Shown here piece by piece: positions 18,912 through 26,392 of a DNA stretch of 33,611 nt. The translations under genes and the position numbers were made by a program. Within the stretch, counting starts at the first letter, position 1; each line of letters starts with the position of its first letter. This stretch comes from an uncultured Clostridia bacterium (GTDB lineage Bacteria > Bacillota > Clostridia > TANB77 > CAG-508), in the NCBI GenBank assembly GCA_934157205.1, contig CAKPHJ010000016.1, positions 1-33,611 on the forward strand, read 5' to 3'. Under the pieces are notes generated by a model. The model made no database searches, had not been told where the DNA came from, and saw only the letters and a list, made by a program, of their open reading frames with translations.

Positions 18912-19448
18912 ATGAAAAAATTTTTACAAACGATATTTATTTTAGTATATGCTGTAGTAGCTGTAACAGTTACAGTGTTATTATTGTCATATAATGACTA
19001 CAAAATTAGTGAAATAGGAGAAAAAACGGTTTATCCAGTTACATCTGATTTAAGCGAAAAGTACAAAAAAGGTTGTTTATTAATAATAAACAAAGCAAAA
19101 CAAGGAGATATTAAAGTTGGAGACAAAGTTTTTTATTATAGAGCAATTTCAAAAGAAAGTTTTGAAGTAGTGCTAGATACTGTAATAGATATAGAAAAAA
19201 GTGGAAGTAAAGAAACATACCTATTTGAAGGAAATGAACAACACGGAATTGATGACATAATAGGAAAAGAAAGTAATACAGCAATTTACGAAAATTTAGG
19301 AACAGTATTAAGTATTTTAGAATCAAGATGGGGATACTTATTCTTAGTTGTTATTGTTACACTAATGCTATTACTTCAAGAAATTTTTGCATTAATTACT
19401 GAAATAAAATATGGCAATGAAGAAGAAACAGAAGAAAAAGGAAAATAA
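18912..19448 (+). CDS. SipW-like signal peptidase homologue lacking catalytic residues
   Basis: 178 residues with an N-terminal helix (5-27) and a C-terminal helix (140-161), the SipW topology. The middle aligns with SipW-type peptidases: VTSDLSEKYKKGCLLIINK corresponds to the usual TGSMxPxYKKGDLLIVKK, and GDIKVGDKVFYY and the FEGNEQHGIDDIIGK piece also match. The TGSM catalytic Ser is replaced (TSDL, Asp46) and the THRI catalytic His motif is absent (VLDTVIDI instead). It therefore cannot act by the known Ser/His mechanism. It may be a chaperone or regulatory subunit for the active peptidase two genes downstream. A TasA-like gene follows 5 bases later. Confidence 0.7.
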   Translation: MKKFLQTIFILVYAVVAVTVTVLLLSYNDYKISEIGEKTVYPVTSDLSEKYKKGCLLIINKAKQGDIKVGDKVFYYRAISKESFEVVLDTVIDIEKSGSKETYLFEGNEQHGIDDIIGKESNTAIYENLGTVLSILESRWGYLFLVVIVTLMLLLQEIFALITEIKYGNEEETEEKGK

Positions 19449-19453
19449 AAATA

Positions 19454-20068
19454 ATGAAAAAAATTTTAAAAGTATTATTTTTAATAATGTTAATAATAAC
19501 CATAATTCAAGTAAATCAAATGTATGCATTATATAAAAGTGAAGTAGAAGAAGAGTCAAGTGTTACTATAGGAAATTGGATATTAAAAGTAGATGGCGCA
19601 GAAATTACAAAAGGAGTAGAATCTGAACTATTTACTTTAAGTAAAAGCTATTTACATTATGAAGACTCTGATCTTATAGATGAAAACAAAAATGCGCCAG
19701 GAAGAGGATTTTATTTTGACCTTACAATAGATGCATCTAGTTGCAGTGTTTCCGTTGAATATCAAATAGATATAGTAACAAGTGGAATAGATGCAGATGT
19801 TGAAATAGAACAAATTGAAAATTACATAGCAGATTCAAATGGTAATAAAATAAAAGAAAATAATAATTGTAGTGTTGAAGGAGAAACTATAAAAGGTATA
19901 TTTAAATTTGAAGATTCAAGGAGTTATAGAAATAATATTAGAGTACATTTAAAATGGAAAAATAATGAAGAAAAAAATAGTTCTGATTCAGCATTAGGAA
20001 CCAAAGAAAATGCGTTATTAACAATACCTATGCAAGCAAAATTTAAACAATATTTAGGAGAAGAATAA
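19454..20068 (+). CDS. TasA/camelysin-like secreted protein
   Basis: 204 residues. The signal helix (1-26) ends NQMYALYKSEVEEESSVTIGNWILKVDG. This matches the signal and early mature region of SipW-processed proteins, with a likely cut after the MYA motif near residue 26. The rest is a beta-sandwich with PGRGFYFDLTIDASSCSVSVEYQIDI, the TasA/CalY-like central strand pattern. It sits between the inactive SipW-like gene (5 bases upstream) and an active one (2 bases downstream), its likely processing enzyme. Expected role: secreted fibre or matrix component. CalY-type protease activity cannot be inferred from the sequence. Confidence 0.75.
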   Translation: MKKILKVLFLIMLIITIIQVNQMYALYKSEVEEESSVTIGNWILKVDGAEITKGVESELFTLSKSYLHYEDSDLIDENKNAPGRGFYFDLTIDASSCSVSVEYQIDIVTSGIDADVEIEQIENYIADSNGNKIKENNNCSVEGETIKGIFKFEDSRSYRNNIRVHLKWKNNEEKNSSDSALGTKENALLTIPMQAKFKQYLGEE

Positions 20069-20070
20069 AA

Positions 20071-20568
20071 GTGAAAAAAATTTTAAGTAACATATTAATT
20101 GGAATATTAAGCATAATTGTAATAATATTAATTGTATTTTTTATTCAAACAAATATACAAAACAAGAAATATCCGCAACTTGGTAATTATACTTTTTTTC
20201 AAATTGCTACTGGAAGTATGGCTAAAACAATAAATATTGATGATATTATAATAGTAAAATTGGGTTCAGAATATAAAACAAATGATATAATAACATATGA
20301 AGAAAATGGAAACTTTATTACACACAGAATAACAGAAATAAAAGATAATAGCATTATTACTAAGGGTGACAACAATAATGCAGAAGATGAACCAATACAA
20401 AAAGAAAATGTAATAGGTAAAGTTGTGTTTACAATTAAAAATATAGGAGTTTGGAAAAAAGTATTTTCAGATGCAAAAGTAATAATTTCTTGCACATTAA
20501 CAATTATATTATTCATACTTGTAGTTGTATATAAAGAAAAACAAGGGAAAGAGAATAAAAATGATTGA
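20071..20568 (+). CDS. sipW: SipW-type signal peptidase I (S26B, active)
   Basis: 165 residues from a GTG start 2 bases after the previous stop (GGAGAAG upstream). A transmembrane helix (9-27) is followed by the catalytic ATGSM (Ser49) and THRI (His85), the Ser/His pair of archaeal/ER-type and SipW peptidases. ITKGDNNNAEDEPI and a C-terminal helix (138-154) complete the family layout. It should remove signal peptides of the TasA-like proteins on either side (19454 and 20561). The last 8 bases overlap the next gene. The symbol denotes family; several paralogues exist in the window. Confidence 0.88.
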   Translation: MKKILSNILIGILSIIVIILIVFFIQTNIQNKKYPQLGNYTFFQIATGSMAKTINIDDIIIVKLGSEYKTNDIITYEENGNFITHRITEIKDNSIITKGDNNNAEDEPIQKENVIGKVVFTIKNIGVWKKVFSDAKVIISCTLTIILFILVVVYKEKQGKENKND

Positions 20569-21130
20569 TAAAAAAAAATTAAGAAAAACAATAAAAATAA
20601 TTTGTTTATGTTTAACTGTGATATTATTAATAATTTTTATTAAAAAAGCATTTTCAAGATATGAAACAAATTCAAGGTTTGAAATAAATACAAATGTTGC
20701 ATTTTTTATATTTAATCATAGCTTTCAAGAAGAACATGTCGCGGTGCAAGATATTGCACCGTCAGATACACCATATGAATACAGTTTTTCTGTATCAAAT
20801 TTTAAAGATAGTAAAGTAGCAGAAACATCTTTAGAATATCAAATGAAAATATCAATAACAACATATATTCCATTACAATATAAAGTCTATAAAAATGATG
20901 AACAATGTGAGGTTAATCAAAGCATACAAAAAGATACAAATGGAACATATTATACTATATTAGATATTGAAAATACTGAAAAAAACAAACTAGAAATGCA
21001 ACATGGAGTAAAAAAAACAGACAATATTAAACTTGAAATACTTTTTGCAAAATCAAGCACTAATGCACAATTTGCAGATTTAGTAAATGACATAAAAATA
21101 GAAACAACTGCTCAGCAAATTGTAAAATAA
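20561..21130 (+). CDS. TasA-like SipW-dependent secreted protein
   Basis: 189 residues from ATG 20561, overlapping the peptidase gene by 8 bases. GGGAAAGAG (20545-20553) is the ribosome site. A signal helix (about 8-27) is followed by KAFSRYETNSRFEINTNVAF, where F(S)RYxTxS resembles the TasA-type processing region. The rest is a beta-sandwich (YEYSFSVSNFKDSKVAETSLEYQMKI...), typical of this superfamily. It should be a substrate of the peptidase it overlaps. Confidence 0.7.
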   Translation: MIDKKKLRKTIKIICLCLTVILLIIFIKKAFSRYETNSRFEINTNVAFFIFNHSFQEEHVAVQDIAPSDTPYEYSFSVSNFKDSKVAETSLEYQMKISITTYIPLQYKVYKNDEQCEVNQSIQKDTNGTYYTILDIENTEKNKLEMQHGVKKTDNIKLEILFAKSSTNAQFADLVNDIKIETTAQQIVK

Positions 21131-21190
21131 ATAAGAAAAATAAGCAAAATTTAGAAAATGTAAGCAAATTATAGAATAGGAAGAAAAAAG

Positions 21191-22213
21191 ATGAAAGAAA
21201 TAATAGGCAATTATATAAAATATGTAAAAAAAAATATGCAAGACTATCTTAAAGATATTTTAGTAAGTAAATACGACAGCGAAATGATAAATGAATATAT
21301 AAAAACTTATATTAATGTTAGATATTATAACATATATAGTGAAGACATTAAGAAAGCAAGACCATTATATTTAAAAATCAGAGATGAAATATCTAAAAAA
21401 ACTGAAATATTGATGAAATCTGAAAAAAAATATGATATAAATGTATTAAAAACAGTAGAAGACATTTTTTACTACATATTATACTGGGATGAAGTAAGAA
21501 ATGTTGAAAATTCTAAAAATATACAAACAATACAAAAAACTATAGAAAAAGTAGATGAAATAAGAAACCAAAATTTAAATATAAAACCAAAAGAAGATTT
21601 TCAAAAAAATTTATATGAAAAAATAAAAAGTAATACAATAACAAAAGAAGTTTATAGAGAAAGATTTGAAACATCTACATTTAATATAGAATTACAAAAA
21701 ATAGAAAACAAAAAGAATTTATATTTTATAAATTTAAAATATAATATAAATATGCCACCAGAATATACAGAAGAAACAGTAGAAGAAGTTTTTAACAAAG
21801 GAATAATTGCAGAAGAAAAACTAAAAATTGAATATAGACTTATAACAACAATTATATTAGAAGACATTATAAAAGGAGAATTTAACGATATATATATATC
21901 AAATTTACCAAATACAATTTGGAAAAAAAGCAAAAAAATGGATTCATTTTTAAGTCTTATAAACAACGAAATAACACAAGATAAACTTTATTTGAATATA
22001 CAATATAGCGAGTTTGAAAAGAATAAAGAAACAATATTAAGTTACATTTCAGATGGATTCAAATTTTGTATAACATTAGATAATAAATTTACAAATATAG
22101 AAGAACTTAGAAAAATGCAAATGATAAATTATATTTTTGTAGATAAAAATGTTGATGTATACAAAGAAATAAAAAAGAATATAAATAATTTTAGCAATAT
22201 AATACTAATATAA
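21191..22213 (+). CDS. Unrecognised 340-residue cytoplasmic protein
   Basis: ATG 21191 has TAGGAAG upstream. There is no signal or membrane segment. The first 145 residues are charged alpha-helix; the remainder mixes strands and helices. The C-terminal 70 residues (ILSYISDGFKFCITLDNKF...MQMINYIFVDKNV) faintly recall the end of EAL phosphodiesterase domains. No ExL catalytic motif is visible, so this would be a degenerate relative at best. It lies 19 bases before the AAA+ ATPase gene, so they are probably co-transcribed and functionally linked. I do not assign a function. Confidence 0.75.
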   Translation: MKEIIGNYIKYVKKNMQDYLKDILVSKYDSEMINEYIKTYINVRYYNIYSEDIKKARPLYLKIRDEISKKTEILMKSEKKYDINVLKTVEDIFYYILYWDEVRNVENSKNIQTIQKTIEKVDEIRNQNLNIKPKEDFQKNLYEKIKSNTITKEVYRERFETSTFNIELQKIENKKNLYFINLKYNINMPPEYTEETVEEVFNKGIIAEEKLKIEYRLITTIILEDIIKGEFNDIYISNLPNTIWKKSKKMDSFLSLINNEITQDKLYLNIQYSEFEKNKETILSYISDGFKFCITLDNKFTNIEELRKMQMINYIFVDKNVDVYKEIKKNINNFSNIILI

Positions 22214-22232
22214 GCGAAAGGAAAAAATAAAA

Positions 22233-23783
22233 ATGGATACATATGGAAGATTTTTGTATGAATTTTTAAACCAATTCTTTTCAGGGTTTAAAGATTCTTT
22301 TATGGGAATATTTGAAGGAATTAAAAAAACATTTAATATAGGTGCATATAAAGACTTAATTTATCAATATAAACAAGACTTTTCTGTTTCAGAATGGGTA
22401 CTTGTTGGACTAGCTGTTGGAGTTTTACTAATTTGTATAGCTATAATAATTGCACTAATTATTATTTTTATAAAAAAATACTTAAAATTCAAAAAGAAAT
22501 ATGTAGATCAAGATGTACTATTACAACAAATTGATAATTTAAATAATCAAGTAGAAACATTAGTAGACGAAAAAATGCAACTGCTAGAAATGAAAGAGCC
22601 AGAACTTGGAATAAATTCAGAAAATTTCTCAGCAATAGGTAAAAATAAAGCAGCAAGTGACAATACAGAAGAGCAAAAAGATGAAAATGAAGTAGATACA
22701 ACAAATAGTAGATTCTCTAAACTAACATACATAGATCAGCAATATGCAAATTATAAACAAAAAGATTACAAGAACAATTTTGACCTAAAAGAATTTTGCT
22801 ACAGATTTAGAAACTTTTCTGCATCAAAAAAAGGTCTATATTACAGTGAAAAAATGATAAGATTATTTGTTTCTGCTGTTGCTTCGACAAAACTTGTTAT
22901 ATTACAAGGTATATCTGGTACTGGTAAAACATCAATATGTTTGGCATGGGGAGAATTTGTAAAACACAAACCATGTATTGCATCTGTACAGCCATCTTGG
23001 AGAGATAGAACAGACGTATTTGGATATTTAAACGAATTTACAAAAAAATTCAACGAAACAGATTTCCTTAGCTATTTATATAGAGCTGGTTATACAGATG
23101 AAATATACACAGTTGTATTAGACGAAATGAACTTAGCAAGGGTTGAATATTATTTTGCTGAAATGTTATCAATTCTTGAAATGCATGATCCAAGAGATTG
23201 GAAAATAGAAGTTGTACAAAGTACATGGGATTCAGATCCTAAAAAATTAATACGTGGTAAATTACAAATACCACCAAATACATGGTATATAGGAACAATC
23301 AATAACGATGACTCTACATTTATGGTTACAGATAAAGTTTATGATAGAGCTATGCCTATAGATATAAACGAAAAAGGTGTTCCATTTGACGCAGATGATA
23401 TAGATGCATTAGATGTTAATTATTCATATCTTGACAAATTATTTAATAAAGCAATGAAAGATTATGCTATGTCACCAGAAATAAATCAAAAAATAGAAAA
23501 AATGGATGACTACACAATAAAACACTTTAGAGTTGCATTTGGTAACCGTATTGTAAAACACATGAGAAAATTTGTACCAGTATATGTAGCTTGTGGAGGA
23601 GATTTAATAGAAGCAGTAGACTATTTTATGGCAAAAAAAGTATTAAGAAAATTTGAAAGCTTAAACCAAGCACTTATTAGAGATGAAATAGATGGATATA
23701 TAAAATTCTTAGATGATACATTTGGAAAAGGAAAAATGGCTGAATGTGAAGAATTTTTATTAAGATTAAAAAAGAGTTCATAA
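22233..23783 (+). CDS. Membrane-anchored McrB-like AAA+ ATPase
   Basis: 516 residues. One transmembrane helix (about 53-80) is followed by a coiled coil (90-120) and an acidic linker. A MoxR/McrB-clade AAA+ domain follows: Walker A GISGTGKTS (226-234), Walker B VVLDEMNLA (294-302), sensor-1 GTINNDD (354-360) and a likely arginine finger Arg372 in DKVYDRA. The family usually powers restriction (McrBC), metal insertion or remodelling. The membrane anchor and the setting among secretion genes suggest a motor or remodeller acting at the membrane. The next gene is DUF2357-like, a known partner of such ATPases. Confidence 0.85.
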   Translation: MDTYGRFLYEFLNQFFSGFKDSFMGIFEGIKKTFNIGAYKDLIYQYKQDFSVSEWVLVGLAVGVLLICIAIIIALIIIFIKKYLKFKKKYVDQDVLLQQIDNLNNQVETLVDEKMQLLEMKEPELGINSENFSAIGKNKAASDNTEEQKDENEVDTTNSRFSKLTYIDQQYANYKQKDYKNNFDLKEFCYRFRNFSASKKGLYYSEKMIRLFVSAVASTKLVILQGISGTGKTSICLAWGEFVKHKPCIASVQPSWRDRTDVFGYLNEFTKKFNETDFLSYLYRAGYTDEIYTVVLDEMNLARVEYYFAEMLSILEMHDPRDWKIEVVQSTWDSDPKKLIRGKLQIPPNTWYIGTINNDDSTFMVTDKVYDRAMPIDINEKGVPFDADDIDALDVNYSYLDKLFNKAMKDYAMSPEINQKIEKMDDYTIKHFRVAFGNRIVKHMRKFVPVYVACGGDLIEAVDYFMAKKVLRKFESLNQALIRDEIDGYIKFLDDTFGKGKMAECEEFLLRLKKSS

Positions 23784-23814
23784 TAATTATTATTGGAATA
23801 GTTCAAAAATTTAT

Positions 23815-23847
23815 ATATTAGGAAAGTTGTATAACTTTCTTAATATA
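23815..23847. repeat. Palindrome between ATPase and DUF2357-like gene
   Basis: ATATTAGGAAAGTT (23815-23828) is followed by AACTTTCTTAATAT (23833-23846), a hairpin with a 4-base loop in the 119-base gap. It resembles the arms of the element at 2974-3160 and the hairpin at 385. No T run follows, so it is more likely a repeat element or attenuator than a terminator. Confidence 0.45.
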
Positions 23848-23902
23848 TATAATATAAAAAAATAACAATAAGAAAAAGTTCTAATTAAAAGGAAGGTAAA
23901 AC

Positions 23903-25027
23903 ATGGATTTAGATATTTTAAATTTAGCAAGTAATGACAACAAAAATTATAATCAATTTTTGGATAATTTGGAATCAGACTTAAAACAAGAATATAATAA
24001 AAGTGAAATAATTGAAAATACAGAATGGATAGAAGAAGTTGTTTTTACTATTCCATATATAGTTAAAGCTTTTGAAAATGCCAATAAAAACTTAATAAGT
24101 GAAGAAGAAATATTAAAAATGGAACTAATAAAAAAGGTTTCAGTTGATAGTATAAAGCATTTAACTAAACATACTAATTTTGTAACAAAATTTGATGAAA
24201 AAACAGGTGATGTAATACCAGAAAAATTACTAAATTCTAACAAAGAAGAAAGCTATAATACATATGAAAATAGATTTTTATATACATTGGTTTCATTAAT
24301 ACAAGATTTTATAATTGTAAGAGAAAGAAATGCAAATAAAGATGTACTTTCAAAAGGAAAAAATGTTCAAAATATAAACTATATGGCAAAAACAAAATTT
24401 AGAAGAGAAAAGATTAGAATAAATCTTGAATATAATGCAGAAAGAATAGAAGGAGTCGAAAGTGATGATGATCTAGAAGTAAAAGTAGGTCAAATAAAAG
24501 AAGGAATAAAAACAATAAAATCTACAGATATATACAAAACAATAGCAAGTAAAAGAGTAATATTAGTAAAATCACCTTTAAAAATGACAAATGTATTATT
24601 AAAAAATGTTAATTATCAATATGCAGTAAAATTATGGAATTATTTAAATGATAATTTCGATATAAAAAATAAATCAGTTGTAAATAAAGAAACACCAGCT
24701 GCAACAAAAACTACTAAAAAATTGGTAGATGAAGAATTCTTATTAAGTTATATGATATTTAACAGAATTAATGTGCAACGAAACAAAAATAAAAAACAAA
24801 AATTAGAACTAACAAAAGAGGAAAAAGATAAGGCTGTTAATGGATTAATAAATCAAATGATTATGATAAATCCAGACATGGTAGAAGAAGAGCTAAAAGC
24901 AATGATTGTTAACAAATATATAAAATATAAAAAAATTTGGACAGTTTCATTAGCTCCAATTGAAAACAGATTTAAAAAAGAAATAGAAAAGTATGTTAAG
25001 CAATTTGACACAAATGAATTAAAATAA
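23903..25027 (+). CDS. DUF2357-like partner of the McrB-type ATPase, without nuclease domain
   Basis: 374 residues from ATG 23903 (GGAAGG 9 bases upstream). The central ESYNTYENRFLYTLVSLIQDF motif (about 113-133) and LKMTNVLLKNVNYQYAVKLWNYL (about 228-250) match the DUF2357 signature as I know it. DUF2357 normally pairs with McrB-like ATPases and often carries a C-terminal PD-(D/E)XK nuclease. Here the C-terminus is helical (LTKEEKDKAVNGLINQMIMINPDM...), and I see no D-x(n)-ExK nuclease motif. It may be a structural adaptor for the upstream membrane-anchored ATPase. A SipW gene follows 16 bases later. Confidence 0.6.
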   Translation: MDLDILNLASNDNKNYNQFLDNLESDLKQEYNKSEIIENTEWIEEVVFTIPYIVKAFENANKNLISEEEILKMELIKKVSVDSIKHLTKHTNFVTKFDEKTGDVIPEKLLNSNKEESYNTYENRFLYTLVSLIQDFIIVRERNANKDVLSKGKNVQNINYMAKTKFRREKIRINLEYNAERIEGVESDDDLEVKVGQIKEGIKTIKSTDIYKTIASKRVILVKSPLKMTNVLLKNVNYQYAVKLWNYLNDNFDIKNKSVVNKETPAATKTTKKLVDEEFLLSYMIFNRINVQRNKNKKQKLELTKEEKDKAVNGLINQMIMINPDMVEEELKAMIVNKYIKYKKIWTVSLAPIENRFKKEIEKYVKQFDTNELK

Positions 25028-25043
25028 AAAGGAAAAAAGTAAA

Positions 25044-25601
25044 ATGGAAAAAGAGAATAATATAATTAAAAAAACATCAAAAATAATTGGAACTATTATA
25101 ACAATAATTGTAGTTTTTTTAGCGTCAATAATAATAGTTCAAAAATTTTCAAATAATCAAATGTCTGTATTAGGCTTTAGAATATTTGTAGTACAAACAG
25201 GAAGTATGATTCCTAAATATAACATAGGAGATGTAATTTTAGTAAAAACTAAAAGTATAGATACAATAAAAGTAGGAGATGACATAAGTTATCTTGGAGA
25301 AGAAAGAGACTATGATGGAAAGGTAGTAACTCACCAAGTTGTAAACGTAGACAAACAAGATGGAAAATATGTTTTTACAACAAAAGGTATTGCAAATAAA
25401 GCAGAAGACCCATTAGTAGACGGAGATCAAGTATATGGAACTGTTTTAGGAAGAGTTAATATTTTAACTTTTTTATATAGATTAATAAATTCTAATGAAT
25501 ATATATTATATTTTATAGTAATAGTACCATTAACAATTTATATATTCTTTGGACTATTTCACCCAAATGGAATAGAAAATAAAAAAAGAAAGGATAACTA
25601 A
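25044..25601 (+). CDS. sipW: SipW-type signal peptidase I (S26B, second active copy)
   Basis: 185 residues. An N-terminal helix (14-32) is followed by VVQTGSMIPKYNIGDVILVK (Ser54) and VVTHQV (His97). FTTKGIANKAEDPLVDGDQVYGTVLGRV, the family's fourth conserved box, and a C-terminal helix (153-172) complete it. The stop overlaps the next start (TAATG), so translation of its likely substrate is coupled. It differs enough in sequence from the copies at 20071 and 28039 to suggest distinct specificity. Confidence 0.9.
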   Translation: MEKENNIIKKTSKIIGTIITIIVVFLASIIIVQKFSNNQMSVLGFRIFVVQTGSMIPKYNIGDVILVKTKSIDTIKVGDDISYLGEERDYDGKVVTHQVVNVDKQDGKYVFTTKGIANKAEDPLVDGDQVYGTVLGRVNILTFLYRLINSNEYILYFIVIVPLTIYIFFGLFHPNGIENKKRKDN

Positions 25602-26195
25602 TGAAAAAAATAAATATTATTTATATATTATTATTATTATCTATAATTCTTTCAGCTTTTATAATATACCAAACATATGCAAAATATGTAGAACAGGTTG
25701 ACACGACATATGAAGCAGGAATAAAAAAATGGAAAATAAAAGTAAATGGTCAAGATATAAGACAAAGTGAAGTTTTTGATAAAACATTAACTGTAAATAC
25801 AGTGAAAAATGAAGACATAAAAAGCAATATGATAGTACCAGGAGCTAAATTTTATGTGGATATAGAAATTGATTATTCAGAAGTAGATGTTCCATTTATT
25901 GTGGAATATAATACTAAAAATGTTGATGAACAATTTACAGACTTTAAAATGTTGCGGTTATACAATAACCAAAGATAATAACGAATCTGTAATGAAATAT
26001 CCAAATAAAAATGATCCAATAATAATGAATAATGAAAATTCAAATAAGAAAACACAAAGACTAAAAATTTATTTTCAATGGAATGATGACGAAAATAATA
26101 ATATGAGTAATTCAGATGATGTAAGATATCAAAAAAATAATATTTTATTTAAATTTAATACTACATTAGCATTTACACAATATGTTGCAAAATAA
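25601..26195 (+). CDS. TasA/camelysin-like secreted protein; +1 frameshift at CGG
   Basis: About 197 residues when the two frames are joined (25601-25954, then 25956-26195). The signal helix (1-22) is followed by YQTYAKYVEQVDTTYEAGIKKWKIKVNGQ, the classic SipW-substrate start with cleavage likely after TYA. The mature part has MIVPGAKFYVDIEIDYSEVDVPFIVEY, and in the second frame YTITKDNN and RLKIYFQWNDDE, the standard TasA/CalY core and closing strands. Frame 0 meets an in-frame CGG at 25955 and stops at TAA 25976-25978. The start overlaps the stop of the SipW gene, its presumed processing enzyme. Confidence 0.75.
25955..25957 (+). other. In-frame CGG at +1 frame break, site 4
   Basis: Frame 0 reads AAA ATG TTG CGG TTA TAC AAT AAC CAA AGA TAA. 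Skipping the C gives AAA ATG TTG GGT TAT ACA ATA ACC AAA GAT and continues for 79 codons with the expected closing strands of the TasA-like fold. Confidence 0.75.
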
Positions 26196-26251
26196 TATAT
26201 TTTTATATTAAATTTAAAAATAAAAAGTAATGTAAAAAGGATGTGATTTTA

Positions 26252-26392
26252 ATGGAAAATGAAAGTAAAATAAGAATTAAGTCATTACAAAATGAAGAGC
26301 TTCTTAAAATGAATAAATCTATAGAAGACTTTTTAAAATTCTTAAAAACTGAAATGGAAAATATAACACAAAATGAGGAGGAACAGTTGTGA
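26252..26392 (+). CDS. 46-residue acidic helical protein
   Basis: A short ORF from ATG 26252 (AAAAGGATGTG upstream). It encodes a charged single-helix peptide with no signal sequence (MENESKIRIKSLQNEELLKM...EEEQL). Its TGA overlaps the GTG start of the next gene by 4 bases, and its last codons contain that gene's ribosome site GAGGAGGAA. This coupling supports translation. It may be a small partner of the following coiled-coil protein. Not recognised. Confidence 0.65.
   Translation: MENESKIRIKSLQNEELLKMNKSIEDFLKFLKTEMENITQNEEEQL

Noticed and set aside
22233..25027. Calling the ATPase/DUF2357 pair a functional McrBC restriction system
   Set aside because: No nuclease motif or modified-base recognition domain is visible, and the ATPase is membrane-anchored within a secretion operon. 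The defence role is mentioned only as a possibility.
25887..26195. An independent 102-codon gene at 25887
   Set aside because: No ribosome site, and its first 23 codons overlap the upstream frame of the TasA-like gene. The sense part is the continuation after the CGG shift.
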